Source: Gemmata massiliana
Lineage (GTDB): Bacteria; Planctomycetota; Planctomycetia; Gemmatales; Gemmataceae
Direction: 5' to 3'
Length of the DNA: 64,000 bases
NCBI GenBank assembly: GCA_000531095.1
Contig: HG799465.1
Location: forward strand, 1-64,000
This document shows positions 37,162 to 46,452 of this stretch, one piece after another. The position numbers and the translations under genes were made by a program. Each line of letters opens with the position of its first letter. Within the stretch, counting starts at the first letter, position 1. The notes beneath the pieces were generated by a model. It did no database searches. It was not told the DNA's origin and worked only from the letters and a program-made list of their open reading frames with translations.

Positions 37162-37365
37162 TTGCGCATTTCGGGCGGTCGCTTGTTCTTACGAAGCCGC
37201 GCTGCGGGAGGCCGCAATGAACGAGAATGCCGTTGGTGAGTGTGGCTGAGGTTGAATTTTAATTGCCGAAATCCTGCTAGCCAACTGTTCGAGCCAGTAC
37301 TTGATTTTCCCCGTTGTTCCACGCGGGTAGTCCGAGTTACATAACCACCTGCCAGGAAGGTGTTG

Positions 37366-37869
37366 ATGAGTGACGCGAAACATGGGGTGGATGAGGTGCT
37401 TGCTGCTCAGGCCGGTGTAGCTTGGCACGTGGGTGACAAACTTCACGCTGGCCGTCTCCTTTTTGAAGCGATCTCAATGGAATTGCGCCCGCAATGGGCG
37501 TCCGGCCTGCTCGACGATCTTCTTAGACGGAGCCGCGTGTGGCATGCGGCGTTGGCAACAGCAACTTACGTGGCTAGTCATCCAGAACAATGGGGTAAAG
37601 CACACTCAGTATTCTCGATGATTAGAAATATTGTTTTGAAATTAGATCGAATTCAGTCGAAGACAGACTCGCAGCAGCGGCTCCTTCGTCTACTTACGTT
37701 TGGTGAACTAGTCGCAAAAGTTACCTATAATTCCACTAGTCCAACCGATCCGTTCGATGCTGAGGCAGGGTGGAGCATCGCAGCTTGTTATAAAGATGTG
37801 TTAGATGATGTTATCGGCGAATATTCGTCGCAATTGGCTTGTAATTTTTTGTCCACGGTGAAGAGGTGA
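37366..37869 (+). CDS. Hypothetical soluble protein
   Basis: 167 residues. Helical, AT-richer than the neighbours, with no signal peptide. Segments: GVDEVLAAQAGVAWHVGDK, DDLLRRSRVWHAALATATYV and KLDRIQSKTDSQQRLLRLLT. Family not recognised. The ATG at 37366 follows AGGAAGG at 5-6 nt; a GTG at 37360 is possible. A frameshifted gene for a membrane protein lies 85 nt downstream. Confidence 0.5.
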   Translation: MSDAKHGVDEVLAAQAGVAWHVGDKLHAGRLLFEAISMELRPQWASGLLDDLLRRSRVWHAALATATYVASHPEQWGKAHSVFSMIRNIVLKLDRIQSKTDSQQRLLRLLTFGELVAKVTYNSTSPTDPFDAEAGWSIAACYKDVLDDVIGEYSSQLACNFLSTVKR

Positions 37870-37954
37870 TGGCGCGATAAGTGAGGCACACCCTGTGGTG
37901 TTTTATCATCCGTTCCAAAGGTGGACTTCCCAATCGTAACCCCGAGGGGCTGTC

Positions 37955-38316
37955 GTGCGGGAACTGGCACTCGTCGTCGGCACGATGGTGTTCGCAGGCT
38001 TCCATTTTTTCTGGTACGTCCGGGTCGTTGCGCTCTGGCTCTGGGAACTCAGGCGAGCGATTGGGCGTGGGCGCCGCCGGTTTATCTGCCCGCCGGCCTC
38101 ATATTCGCCTCCCCACTTGGTGCGATTGGTATCCTGCCCCTTTGGGCCGGCTCGTTGTTGGCCGGCTTTGCGGCCACTGAGTTACTCCTCGCTGGCCCAA
38201 GCCGTTCCATTTCCCGTACCGGGCAGTGGCGGCCCTGGCTCTTCCTGTTGGGCTGGGCGTGGATACCGGTCCCTACGCCCGTGAGTTGGATCTATCAGTG
38301 GACCGTGGTTTACTGA
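37955..38316 (+). pseudogene. Small membrane protein with a frameshift
   Basis: The frame starting with GTG at 37955 gives a clear membrane helix (ALVVGTMVFAGFHFFWYV) but then loses coding character. A different frame supplies YLPAGLIFASPLGAIGILPL, LLAGFAATELLLAG and WLFLLGWAWIPVPTP, ending TVVY at 38316. Joined near 38040-38070, they give a four- to five-helix protein of about 120 residues. One missing or two extra bases would explain it. It could be a real pseudogene or a base-call error. Confidence 0.5.
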
Positions 38317-38380
38317 TCGCTGCTTGCAAATTGGCACCGCGGGGCAGAGCGGCGCACGCATTTCCGCAGCTATTGTCACC

Positions 38381-39697
38381 CTAATAACGACGACCCCAAC
38401 TCGGATAAAATTGGGGTGAGCTGCTCCGGTACTGCGTCGTTCCGGTCGTGACCGTTCCGCGACGCGACACGTGCTGGTAGGACAGCGACACCGTGTTCGT
38501 GACGCGGGTCGGGCGCACGGCGGTGGCCGACACGACCGCGAACCCGCCCGGCGCGCACGCGACCCCGCTCGGCGTGAAGCCGCTCGCCGCGTGCGTCGCG
38601 TAGAGCGAGGTTGTGCCATTTGACGAACCGGGGGCGTTTTGGTTCAGGCGCACGTAGTGCAGCCAGAGCGGGTTCGTGTACCCGGGCGCCACGGAGTTCC
38701 ACGGCCGGTAGGCGCTCGATCCGTAAAGGTCGATGATCGGCCCGGCGAGTTCGGAGGGGGAGCCCCGCAGCGCGAACACGACGCGAGCCGCCGCGTTGCT
38801 ACTGATCTGCGAGAAGTTGCCGTAATAGTAGCTGTTGAAATTCGGCCCGATGTAGAGCGCGTCGAACGTCCCACCCCAGCCCCATTTCCCCTCGACTCCG
38901 AACGGGATCACGTACTCGGGCCGGTACGTCCAGCCGCTCTTGGCCCGCTGCGCCTTCGAGAAGTACATCGGTACGTAGAGCAACCCCCGCTCTTCCAGCG
39001 CGAAGTCCCAGTACCCCGGCACGAACACGAAGCCGGTTTCGGTCGCTACGAACTGGCTCTGCTGCCAGATCACGCCTTCGCGGACCGGCGCCCAGTACCC
39101 GGGCTGCCACTCGAACCGCCCGTCCTTGCGCTCCCATATACCGGGAACCCACATCGCGTTCGGGTTCTCTTTCGCATCGGGAGACTCGTCTTTGGGCGCG
39201 GGCGGTTCGGGCAGGTCCGCGGGGAGCGTTTTCGTTTCGCTCGGGCGCCAGTAACCGGGGAAGTAGGTCCACTCGGATTTGATTTCCTTCCAGTGCCCCG
39301 GTTCCCAGGTGCGTCCGGGCGGCACGTTGCGATAGCACCCGCACACCCAGACGAAGTCGGACCGGTCCGCGTCCCATTGCCACTGGCCCGGAATCCACCG
39401 CGCGATCTGACTTTCGACCTTCACGTTCGGTGGCACTTCGTCGATCGGTGGCGGCGGCGCTTTGGGAGCCGTGATCCCGCGCCCGCGAACGCCGGCACCG
39501 GGCTGAGCAAAAGCTTCGTGAACCGGTCCGCGCTCGACAACCGTGACCGGCTGGGTCGCCGGGTCGACTCTTCTCTCGGGCTTCGCGGGCGGAACGGGCA
39601 GCGGTAACGGCACCGGGTCTTGCGCGCGCCCGGACGTCGTAAACGCGAACACGGCGCAGAGGGCCGTTGCTCGCGCGAAATGTGAGTGTGACATCAT
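38381..39697 (-). CDS. Secreted WXXGXW-repeat protein
   Basis: 438 residues. A signal peptide is followed by a Pro-rich segment and repeats of the WXPGYW type: RWIPGQWQWD, TWEPGHWKEI, TYFPGYWRPS, MWVPGIWERK, EWQPGYWAPV and FVPGYWDF. The C-terminal part has aromatic strands (GWTYRPEYVIPFG, NSYYYGNFS) and ends with a Ser/Thr/Tyr-rich tail. Such WXXGXW repeats occur in exported proteins of several phyla; role unknown, probably surface or outer-membrane. AGGAG precedes the ATG at 39697; a second ATG follows at once. Confidence 0.75.
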   Translation of the reverse strand: MMSHSHFARATALCAVFAFTTSGRAQDPVPLPLPVPPAKPERRVDPATQPVTVVERGPVHEAFAQPGAGVRGRGITAPKAPPPPIDEVPPNVKVESQIARWIPGQWQWDADRSDFVWVCGCYRNVPPGRTWEPGHWKEIKSEWTYFPGYWRPSETKTLPADLPEPPAPKDESPDAKENPNAMWVPGIWERKDGRFEWQPGYWAPVREGVIWQQSQFVATETGFVFVPGYWDFALEERGLLYVPMYFSKAQRAKSGWTYRPEYVIPFGVEGKWGWGGTFDALYIGPNFNSYYYGNFSQISSNAAARVVFALRGSPSELAGPIIDLYGSSAYRPWNSVAPGYTNPLWLHYVRLNQNAPGSSNGTTSLYATHAASGFTPSGVACAPGGFAVVSATAVRPTRVTNTVSLSYQHVSRRGTVTTGTTQYRSSSPQFYPSWGRRY

Positions 39698-40065
39698 GCG
39701 GCAACTCCTACGGGCAGGTGCGAGGGGGCCGCTATGTCGTTATGTGGGAAGCATTTGTCTCGCCTGTGTGCGGAATGGTCTCTGAACCGGACCCGGCCCA
39801 GAAGTTCACCCCCGCGCCCGCCGCGGTCTTAAGAACGCACCCGCGGACAATACTTGCGTCAAAATCGAGATTTTTGCGGCAGATATGTTGCTGATAGTTG
39901 TTTAATCGTTGCCACTGCCTTCACTTGTGCGGCGGTGGCCTCGTTGCGGTGTGAAGAGAAGCCGCAGATCAACGCAGATGGAACGCAGATCAGAAAAGAA
40001 GGATTTGAATCGAATACTCTTCTTGTCTTGATCCGCGTTTATCTGCGTTGATCCGCGGCTTGTAT
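39698..40065. other. Intergenic region, repeat pair only
   Basis: Between the WXXGXW gene and the inositol synthase gene. Contains the inverted period-9 repeat pair (39957-40063); otherwise no coding frame with bias on either strand. The upstream part must hold the promoter of the minus-strand WXXGXW gene. Confidence 0.45.
39957..40063. repeat. Inverted pair of the period-9 repeat
   Basis: Left arm units GCAGATCAACGCAGATGGAA and ACGCAGATCAG; right arm GATCCGCGTTTATCTGCGTT then GATCCGCGGCTT. The two arms are near complements and could form a long hairpin over the end of the inositol synthase gene. Same family as 8740, 19383, 25120 and 25494. Confidence 0.75.
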
Positions 40066-41271
40066 TTATTTAATCCCAACCAAATAGTCTTCCAGCATCT
40101 GGAACTGCTTGCCGAAGTCGTGCTCCGTGACTCCGACGGGGCTCTTGAAGAAGCACGCGGTGTGCGGCATCGGGCCGCTCTCGCCGCGGCGCTGTGCGAG
40201 GGCCGCGAGCCGGACGAGGTCGATCACGAGGGGGGCGGCGAGCAGCGAGTCGCACCCCTGCCACGTGAACTGCATCATCATCTTCGTTCCGAGGAACCCT
40301 TCAAAGTGAATGTGGTCCCAGGCGGTTTTCCAGTCGTCCAGCGACTCGATGTACTCGATGCTCACGTGCGACTGCGGCTTGTACCCGAGCAGTTCCGCGA
40401 GCAACAGATCCTTGCTCTTGACCTTGCTCGCCTTGTTGTCCGGGTCGTTCAGCACCTGCCCGTCGCGGTTGCCGAGGATGTTGTGCCCGACCCAACTGAG
40501 CACCCGGAGATTTCGCCGCGCGAACATCGGGGCCAGCACCGATTTGATGAGCGTTTCGCCGGTCTTGAGGTCTTGCCCCGCGTGCGGAACGCCGCGCTTG
40601 CGTGCGAGTTCCTCGATCGCGGGGAGTGTCGCGCCGCGGCTCGGCGTCATGTTCACGTAGGGCAAGCCGGCATCAATTGCGGCGAACGCATACACGCCGC
40701 TCGTGGGGAGTGCAGCGGGCGCGGGGCGATCCAGTGCAGGAACGAGCGATCCAATAACTTCGTATAGCATACACTATACGAAGTTATACGACTCGGTCGA
40801 GGCCGCGTTAACCACCACGACCTGATCGAGCTTGTTGGCCGCTTTGAACGCTTTGAGGTCGCCCTGGATCGCGTCGATGGCCTCGCGCGCGGTGTTGGCC
40901 CGGCGCATGTCGCCCCGATCGGCGAGCGCGGTGATCGCCGCGTTGGGGCGGTACACCACGCCCGGGCGCAGGTTCGCGGACCACGTTTCGAGGTCGCCCG
41001 CGCACGCGGCCAGCGTCCGCTCGTCGAACACGTTCGACCGCTCGTGCAGTTCGCGCGCGGCGGTAACGAAGTTCCCCTTCCGGATGTCGTGCCCGCCGAG
41101 AACGAACGCGGCCGGTTCGTCGAAGTCGTGCCCGCGGAATTGGGGAAGGGCGGTCACCATACCCGTTGTCGGGGTGTGCCCGCGCGCGAGCGCAGAAAGC
41201 CCCAGAGCGGTCGTGCTGGCGACGCCGCCACACGCACCAATTAACCACAATCCGACGCGCCGCTGGGCCAT
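40066..41271 (-). pseudogene. ino1: Inositol-3-phosphate synthase, interrupted by a lox linker
   Basis: Two pieces in one frame. N-part (41271-40774): RVGLWLIGACGGVASTTALG (NAD-binding Rossmann loop) to VVVVNAASTE. C-part (starting inside 40770): LVPALDRPAPAALPTSGVYA, NMTPSRGATLPAIEELA, KVLNDPDNKASKVKSKD-like region, SIEYIESLDDWKTAWDHIHF and MMQFTWQGCDSLLAAPL. Both halves match myo-inositol-1-phosphate synthase, which makes inositol phosphate from glucose 6-phosphate. A 42-nt insert (40750-40791) adds a stop; removing exactly those 42 nt rejoins ASTE-SLVPALD. The gene is very probably intact in the organism. Confidence 0.85.
40750..40791. other. lox site / paired-end library linker, probable assembly artefact
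   Basis: Perfect lox arms ATAACTTCGTATA (40754-40766) and TATACGAAGTTAT (40775-40787) flank spacer GCATACAC, one base off the loxP spacer GCATACAT. The 42 nt including the 3' ACGA agree with the 454 Titanium paired-end linker as I remember it at 38 of 42 positions. It interrupts ino1, and deletion of exactly 42 nt restores the frame. Confidence 0.88.
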
Positions 41272-41423
41272 TGGAGAAAATGTCCGTCAAAGGTGGGAAG
41301 CGAGCGGTAGATCCATTCTACCGGAATTGTCGAGGGCGTGTGAGGGCGGGTCAAGTTCGCGTGCGGGCTTGTTCGGGAACGACGGCCGCGGTTCGCCCTC
41401 CCAACCGGGTGGCCAGATTTTGT

Positions 41424-42635
41424 TCACAACTGGGCGCGAGGTGCTCGCACCAACTCCCGCGCCGCGAGCCAACCTACGATCGCCATCACCGGCACGCCGA
41501 CTTGAAGGACTACCGGGAACTTCTGGAGGTCTTGCACGCGCGCGAGCGCGGTCGTGACGCTCAGCCCGGTCCACGCGAGCGCGGACAAACAGAGCCAGAC
41601 CGCCTGCGATTCGGGCCGCGTCTCCCACAACACTACGGCCGCAGCGACGAGCAGCGTCCACTCATAAATGAGCGCGTGCGGCGAAGCCCACAGCGACAAA
41701 AAAAACGCGGCCGGGAACATCACCGTTACCGGCGCGCCTGTTTTCTGCTTCACCCGCCACGCGATCACGATACTTGTGAGCGAGCACAGCGCCGCGAGCG
41801 GCCAGTGTAGTTGCGGGAACCCCGGCAGGAGCAGCACAAAGAACGCTTTCGGGTTTACGACGTTCCACTGACCGAACCCGCCGAATCCGGCGTTCGCGGC
41901 CAGCGTTTGAACGAACGCGCGCGAACCTTCCGGGATGACGGTCCACGACACTGTAGCGAGGAACGCGCCAGTGATACCAGTACCGAGCCAGCAGCGGAAG
42001 TACCGCCGCGGCTCGAACGCCCACCACACGAACAGCCCGAGCAGCAGTTGCGGCTTGAACCATAGTAGCCCCGCGACCAACCCGGCCGCGAACGGTCGCT
42101 CGGAACGCAGGAGGCGGTACACGCCCGCGAAAATCGCGAGGCTGATGAGCGTGTTCTGGCCGAAGCTCACGGTCGCGAACACCGGAAAGAACGTGAGCGC
42201 CCACAGGAACGCACGCCCGGGGCGTTCGGGGGTGAGTAGCCGGACGGCAAGCCCCAACAGCGCGAAGCCGATGCCGGTCCAGATCAAGAAACTTACTGGG
42301 TACGGTAACCCAGCAGTGGGCACGTACAGGAGCGCGTAGAACGGCGGGTTGCGGTACGCCTCGAAGCCGTTCCAGTCCCAGCCAAGTAGCTGCTGCTGGT
42401 ACTTCGTGTCCGCGAGTTCGTTGTAGTTGTAAAGGCGGTACGATTCGCCGTCGCGTATGAGCCGCGCGGCGTGGTAGAACGCGAGGTGATCGGTGCCGAC
42501 GAGCTGGTCCCGGCTGTCTTTATACCAGCCACCGGAAGCGAGGCTCGCGATCCACACGGCCCACGGCACGCACCCGATGACGACCCCGACCCACAGCCGG
42601 TCGCGCAGCCAGTTCGCCAGCCCGGAGTACGTCAT
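41424..42635 (-). CDS. Glycosyltransferase family 87 (DUF2029) membrane protein
   Basis: 403 residues with about ten membrane helices. The family marker is the extracytoplasmic loop after helix 1, LVGTDHLAFYHAARLIRDG with YNYNEL, followed by YRNPPFYALLYVP. These are polyprenyl-phosphate-mannose-type glycosyltransferases (GT-C fold) that build cell-envelope glycans; the Asp of GTDH is the expected active-site position. It shares a 4-nt overlap with aroB upstream, so the pair is probably coupled. The exact sugar acceptor is unknown. Confidence 0.8.
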   Translation of the reverse strand: MTYSGLANWLRDRLWVGVVIGCVPWAVWIASLASGGWYKDSRDQLVGTDHLAFYHAARLIRDGESYRLYNYNELADTKYQQQLLGWDWNGFEAYRNPPFYALLYVPTAGLPYPVSFLIWTGIGFALLGLAVRLLTPERPGRAFLWALTFFPVFATVSFGQNTLISLAIFAGVYRLLRSERPFAAGLVAGLLWFKPQLLLGLFVWWAFEPRRYFRCWLGTGITGAFLATVSWTVIPEGSRAFVQTLAANAGFGGFGQWNVVNPKAFFVLLLPGFPQLHWPLAALCSLTSIVIAWRVKQKTGAPVTVMFPAAFFLSLWASPHALIYEWTLLVAAAVVLWETRPESQAVWLCLSALAWTGLSVTTALARVQDLQKFPVVLQVGVPVMAIVGWLAARELVRAPRAQL

Positions 42636-43717
42636 CGGGACTCCAGCACGTCCCGCACGAGCGGTTCGGGGACGTTATCGAACAGCTTCACCGCGCCGAA
42701 CTGCGTGGGGAGAATGAACCGCATCTGGCCCCCCACGGCCTTCTTGTCGCGGCGCATCACCGCGATGAGTTCGTCCGTCGGCCACTGTGCAGGGGGCACG
42801 ATCGGGAGTGCGAGCGCTTGCAGCAGCTTCGTCTGACGCGCTACGAAATCGGCGCCGATCAGTTCCATTTTCTGGGCGAGCCGGGCCGCACATTCCATCC
42901 CGATCGACACCGCTTCGCCGTGCAACAGCGATCCGTACCCGCCGCACGTCTCGAAGGCGTGTGCGAACGTGTGCCCGTAGTTCAGGATGGCCCGTAATCC
43001 CGTCGTTTCGTGCTCGTCCTTCTCCACCACGTCGGCCTTGAGTCGGCAGGAACGCGAAACGATGTGCGCCAGTGCTTGCGGGGTGCGTGCGCGAACCGCG
43101 GCAGCGTTGGCTTCCAGGTACGCGAAGAACTCCGCGTCCAGAATGACGCCGTACTTCACGACTTCCGCGAGTCCGCTGAGGAACTCGCGTTCCGGGAGCG
43201 TGTCGAGGTACGAGAGGTCGATCCACACGCCGGCGGGCTGGTGGAACGCGCCGATCAGGTTCTTGCCCTTCGGGTGGTTGATGCCGGTCTTCCCGCCGAC
43301 GGACGAATCGACCATCGACAGGGACGTCGTCGGCACCATCACGAGCGGCAGCCCGCGGTTGTAGCTCGCGGCCGCGAACCCCGCGAGATCGCCGATCACC
43401 CCGCCGCCCACCGCGACTACAGCCGTGCTGCGATCGGCCGCGAGGTCGTAAAGCGCGTCGTAGAGCTTCGCTAGCTGCTCCATGCACTTCGACGGTTCCC
43501 CCGCCGGCACCGTGGCGAACCCGGTACGCAACCCCGCCGCGGTGAGGGTCGCTTCGACCGCGCGGCCGTGGGCCTGCGTGTTCGCGTCGCACACGACGAG
43601 GGCGGTGGAGGCTTTTCGCAGCGCGGAGCGCACAAACGGGCCGATGCCCGCGGGATCGCCGGGCGTAATGACGATGTCGTAACTGCGGGAGCCGAGATTC
43701 ACGCGGACGGTGTTCAT
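42632..43717 (-). CDS. aroB: 3-dehydroquinate synthase
   Basis: 361 residues, normal length. Seen: the NAD-binding AVGGGVIGDLAGFAAASY block, SMVDSSVGGKTGINHPKGKN (substrate lysines and metal site), LSGLAEVVKYGVILDAEFF, the zinc-ligand His regions LNYGHTFAHAFE and LLHGEAVSIGMECA, and RDKKAVGGQMRFILP. It converts DAHP to 3-dehydroquinate, step two of the shikimate pathway. Overlaps the downstream GT87 gene by 4 nt. Its ATG lies 61 nt from the start of comEC on the other strand. Confidence 0.95.
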   Translation of the reverse strand: MNTVRVNLGSRSYDIVITPGDPAGIGPFVRSALRKASTALVVCDANTQAHGRAVEATLTAAGLRTGFATVPAGEPSKCMEQLAKLYDALYDLAADRSTAVVAVGGGVIGDLAGFAAASYNRGLPLVMVPTTSLSMVDSSVGGKTGINHPKGKNLIGAFHQPAGVWIDLSYLDTLPEREFLSGLAEVVKYGVILDAEFFAYLEANAAAVRARTPQALAHIVSRSCRLKADVVEKDEHETTGLRAILNYGHTFAHAFETCGGYGSLLHGEAVSIGMECAARLAQKMELIGADFVARQTKLLQALALPIVPPAQWPTDELIAVMRRDKKAVGGQMRFILPTQFGAVKLFDNVPEPLVRDVLESR

Positions 43718-43778
43718 ACCCGCATTTCAGTGGGAACGTGGAGGTTCGCCAAGTAGCGAGCGGGTACGATATTCGCCG

Positions 43779-46328
43779 ATGCCCACGAACTCGCCCGCAT
43801 TTGACGACGCGCCCGTGCCCGCGCCGGCTCCCTGGCGCGAGTGGGCACGCGCCCCGCTCGTTCCCGTGGCTCTGGCCGCGTCCGTGGGGTTACTCGCGGA
43901 CCGGTACATCGGCGTGACGCTCGATCTGGCGCTGCCCGCCGCGGTGCTGGCGCTCGTGGGGTGGTATTTCTCGCGCCGAACGTCGCCACAAGTCGCGTTC
44001 GGGTGGCTTCTCGTCTGTGCGGGGACGCTCGCTGCGGCTCACCACCACGCGCACCGGAACCCCGAAGCCCCCAATGACATCGCCGCGTTCGCGAAGGATT
44101 CGCCGACCGCAGTCCGCGTTCGTGGGCGCCTCGCGGAAGAACCCGATCGCTTTCGCCCGCCGCGTCACGACCCACTGCTCACGGTACAGCGAGACGCGAG
44201 CAGTACGGGCGTGCTGGAAATAACAGCGGTAGAAGGTAGCGCGGGCTGGAAAGCGGCGACCGGAAACGTGCGGCTTTCGGTGGAGGGCCGGATCGATGAT
44301 TTGCATTGCGGCGATGTGGTGGAAGTTTTTGGGCGCCTGACACTTCCCGAAGGTCCGCACAACCCTGGCGAGCGCGATTACCGGGCGTTCCTGCTCGATC
44401 GTCGGATTACGGCCGATTTGCGCGTGAAGCGCTCCATCGATGCCGTTGTGCGGCTCGAAGAGGGCTGGCGCACGTCACTGTTCGGCTGGCTCGCGGTGAT
44501 TCGCGGATGGGGTTCGCGGGCACTGGCGCGATCACTGCCAGAGGACGAATCCGGCCTCGCTACCGCGCTGCTCCTCGGCGACAGCACGGCTCTGGACCGC
44601 GACGAGTGGGACGTCTACGTTCGCACCGGCGTGATTCACGTGCTCGCGATTTCGGGCCAGCACTTGGTAATTCTGGGGTGGTTCGCGTGGCTCGTGTTTC
44701 GAGTGTGCGGGGTGCGGCGGCGGCGCGCGGCCTGGGCGGTCGCGGCGCTGCTGCTCGGTTACGCGCTCCTCACCGGTGCGCGTCCCTCCGCCGTTCGTGC
44801 GGCGGTGATGGTGGTTGCCGTATGCGGCGGAATCATTCTGCGCCGACCGGTCATCATGGCGAACGTGTTCGCGCTCGCGTGGCTCGTGGTGCTGGTCGTG
44901 AACTCGACGGACCCGTTCACCGCCGGGTGCCAGTTGTCCTTTCTGAGTGTGTTCGTTTTGCTGTGGGGCGCGGTGCGCTGGCTCAAGCCGCGCGAACTCA
45001 CGCCGGTGGAGCAACTCATCGAAGAAACACGCGGCACACCCGAGAAAATCCTCCGGGCGGCACTGCGTGTGTTGGTGCAAACGTTCGCGGTCAGCGTGAT
45101 CCTGACCGTGGTCAACGCGCCGCTCGTTCTCGCCGGGCAGAACGTCATTTCACCCATCGGTATGCTACTCGGTCCGCCGCTCATTCTGCTTACGGCGATC
45201 GCGCTCGTGACGGGCTTCTTGCTGCTCATCGTGTCGCCGGCGGGTTCGTGGGTCGCTGAGCCATTCGCCCGCGTGACCGAGTGGTGCATGGCCGCGTGCG
45301 AGTGGCTGGTTCACCTGGGCGACCGCGTGCCGGGCGGGTACGTCTACTGCCCCGCGCCGCCGATGTGGTGGCTGGTCGGCTTTTATGCGCTCGTGGTGGG
45401 GCTGATCCTGTTCGACGGCACGCGGGCGAAGCGGCTCCTCGCGGCCATTTGTGCGTGGGTGTTCGTGGGGCTCGCGCTCGGTCTACCGCCGCGAACGTCG
45501 GACGAGCTGCGTGTCACGTTTTTGGCCGTGGGTCACGGCTGTTGTGTGGTGATCGAAACTCCAGACGGGCGCGTGCTGCTCTACGACACCGGCACCACCG
45601 CGGGGCCGGACGCGATGCGCCGCGTGGTGGCCCCGTACTTGTGGAGCCGCGGGATCGGGCGCATCGACGAAGTGTTCCTCTCGCACGCGGACCTCGACCA
45701 CTTCAACGGCCTGCCCGAACTGCTCCGGCGCTTCCACGTGGGGCAGGTGACGATGACGCCGACGTTCCCGGACAAGAACAGTCCCGGCGTCGGAGCGGTG
45801 CTGGCCGCGCTGGAGAAGCACGACGTTCCGCGGCGCACGGTGGTCGCGGGCGAGCGGTTCACGGCGGGGAGCGTGTCGTTCGAGGTCTTGCACCCGCCGG
45901 CGGTCGGCCCGGAGGGGACCGAGAACGCGCGGAGCCTCGTGCTCTTAGTTCGCCACGAGGGGCACACAATACTGCTGACGGGCGACCTGGAGGGCGAGGG
46001 CCAGGCGCTCGTGACCGCGAAGCCAGTCGCGCCCGTCGACGTGCTCCTCGCGCCGCACCACGGCGCGAAGACCGCGAACGCGCCACGCGGACCGGTGGAG
46101 AAGCCCGAACCGGGCGCGGTGGCGTCGTGGGCGCGTCCGAAGTTGGTAGTGTCGAGCCAGCGGACCGGTTCCGCGACGGCCCACTTGCACGCGAACTACG
46201 GCGCGGTGGGCGCAACGGTGTGGGACACGCCGACCGCGGGCGCGGTGACCGTGTGCAGCCACGCAACCGGCGTGACCGCGGAAGCGTTCCGCACGCACGA
46301 AATGCGCGTCGTCACGCGGGGGAAGTGA
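43779..46328 (+). CDS. comEC: ComEC/Rec2 DNA-uptake channel protein
   Basis: 849 residues. Domains in order: two short helices and a DUF4131-type OB-like domain (about 30-240), a Competence membrane domain (HVLAISGQHLVILGW, ALLLGYALLTGARPSAVRAA, NVFALAWLVVLVVNSTDPF; about 280-520), and a C-terminal metallo-beta-lactamase-like domain (FLAVGHGCCVVIETPDGR, VFLSHADLDHFNGLPELL, HTILLTGDLEGEG, LAPHHGAKT). It moves single-stranded DNA across the inner membrane in natural transformation; comEA and comFC are not here. The ATG at 43779 is chosen over an open upstream frame that overlaps the aroB start. Confidence 0.92.
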   Translation: MPTNSPAFDDAPVPAPAPWREWARAPLVPVALAASVGLLADRYIGVTLDLALPAAVLALVGWYFSRRTSPQVAFGWLLVCAGTLAAAHHHAHRNPEAPNDIAAFAKDSPTAVRVRGRLAEEPDRFRPPRHDPLLTVQRDASSTGVLEITAVEGSAGWKAATGNVRLSVEGRIDDLHCGDVVEVFGRLTLPEGPHNPGERDYRAFLLDRRITADLRVKRSIDAVVRLEEGWRTSLFGWLAVIRGWGSRALARSLPEDESGLATALLLGDSTALDRDEWDVYVRTGVIHVLAISGQHLVILGWFAWLVFRVCGVRRRRAAWAVAALLLGYALLTGARPSAVRAAVMVVAVCGGIILRRPVIMANVFALAWLVVLVVNSTDPFTAGCQLSFLSVFVLLWGAVRWLKPRELTPVEQLIEETRGTPEKILRAALRVLVQTFAVSVILTVVNAPLVLAGQNVISPIGMLLGPPLILLTAIALVTGFLLLIVSPAGSWVAEPFARVTEWCMAACEWLVHLGDRVPGGYVYCPAPPMWWLVGFYALVVGLILFDGTRAKRLLAAICAWVFVGLALGLPPRTSDELRVTFLAVGHGCCVVIETPDGRVLLYDTGTTAGPDAMRRVVAPYLWSRGIGRIDEVFLSHADLDHFNGLPELLRRFHVGQVTMTPTFPDKNSPGVGAVLAALEKHDVPRRTVVAGERFTAGSVSFEVLHPPAVGPEGTENARSLVLLVRHEGHTILLTGDLEGEGQALVTAKPVAPVDVLLAPHHGAKTANAPRGPVEKPEPGAVASWARPKLVVSSQRTGSATAHLHANYGAVGATVWDTPTAGAVTVCSHATGVTAEAFRTHEMRVVTRGK

Positions 46329-46452
46329 GGTGATGACGCAAATTGGCGGTTGTTCGGTTCGCGAGTAGCCCAACAGAACAAACACTGGGGCGGGCTGGCG
46401 ATCTATGTCGCAAGAAGTAACAAGGTCGATGGTTATTAATAACAAGATTATT

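Noticed and set aside
40754-40787. Reading the lox sequence as a natural recombination site of a phage or plasmid
   Set aside because: No Cre-like recombinase or phage genes are nearby, the insert breaks a housekeeping gene, its removal restores the frame exactly, and a truncated copy lies at a second suspicious join.
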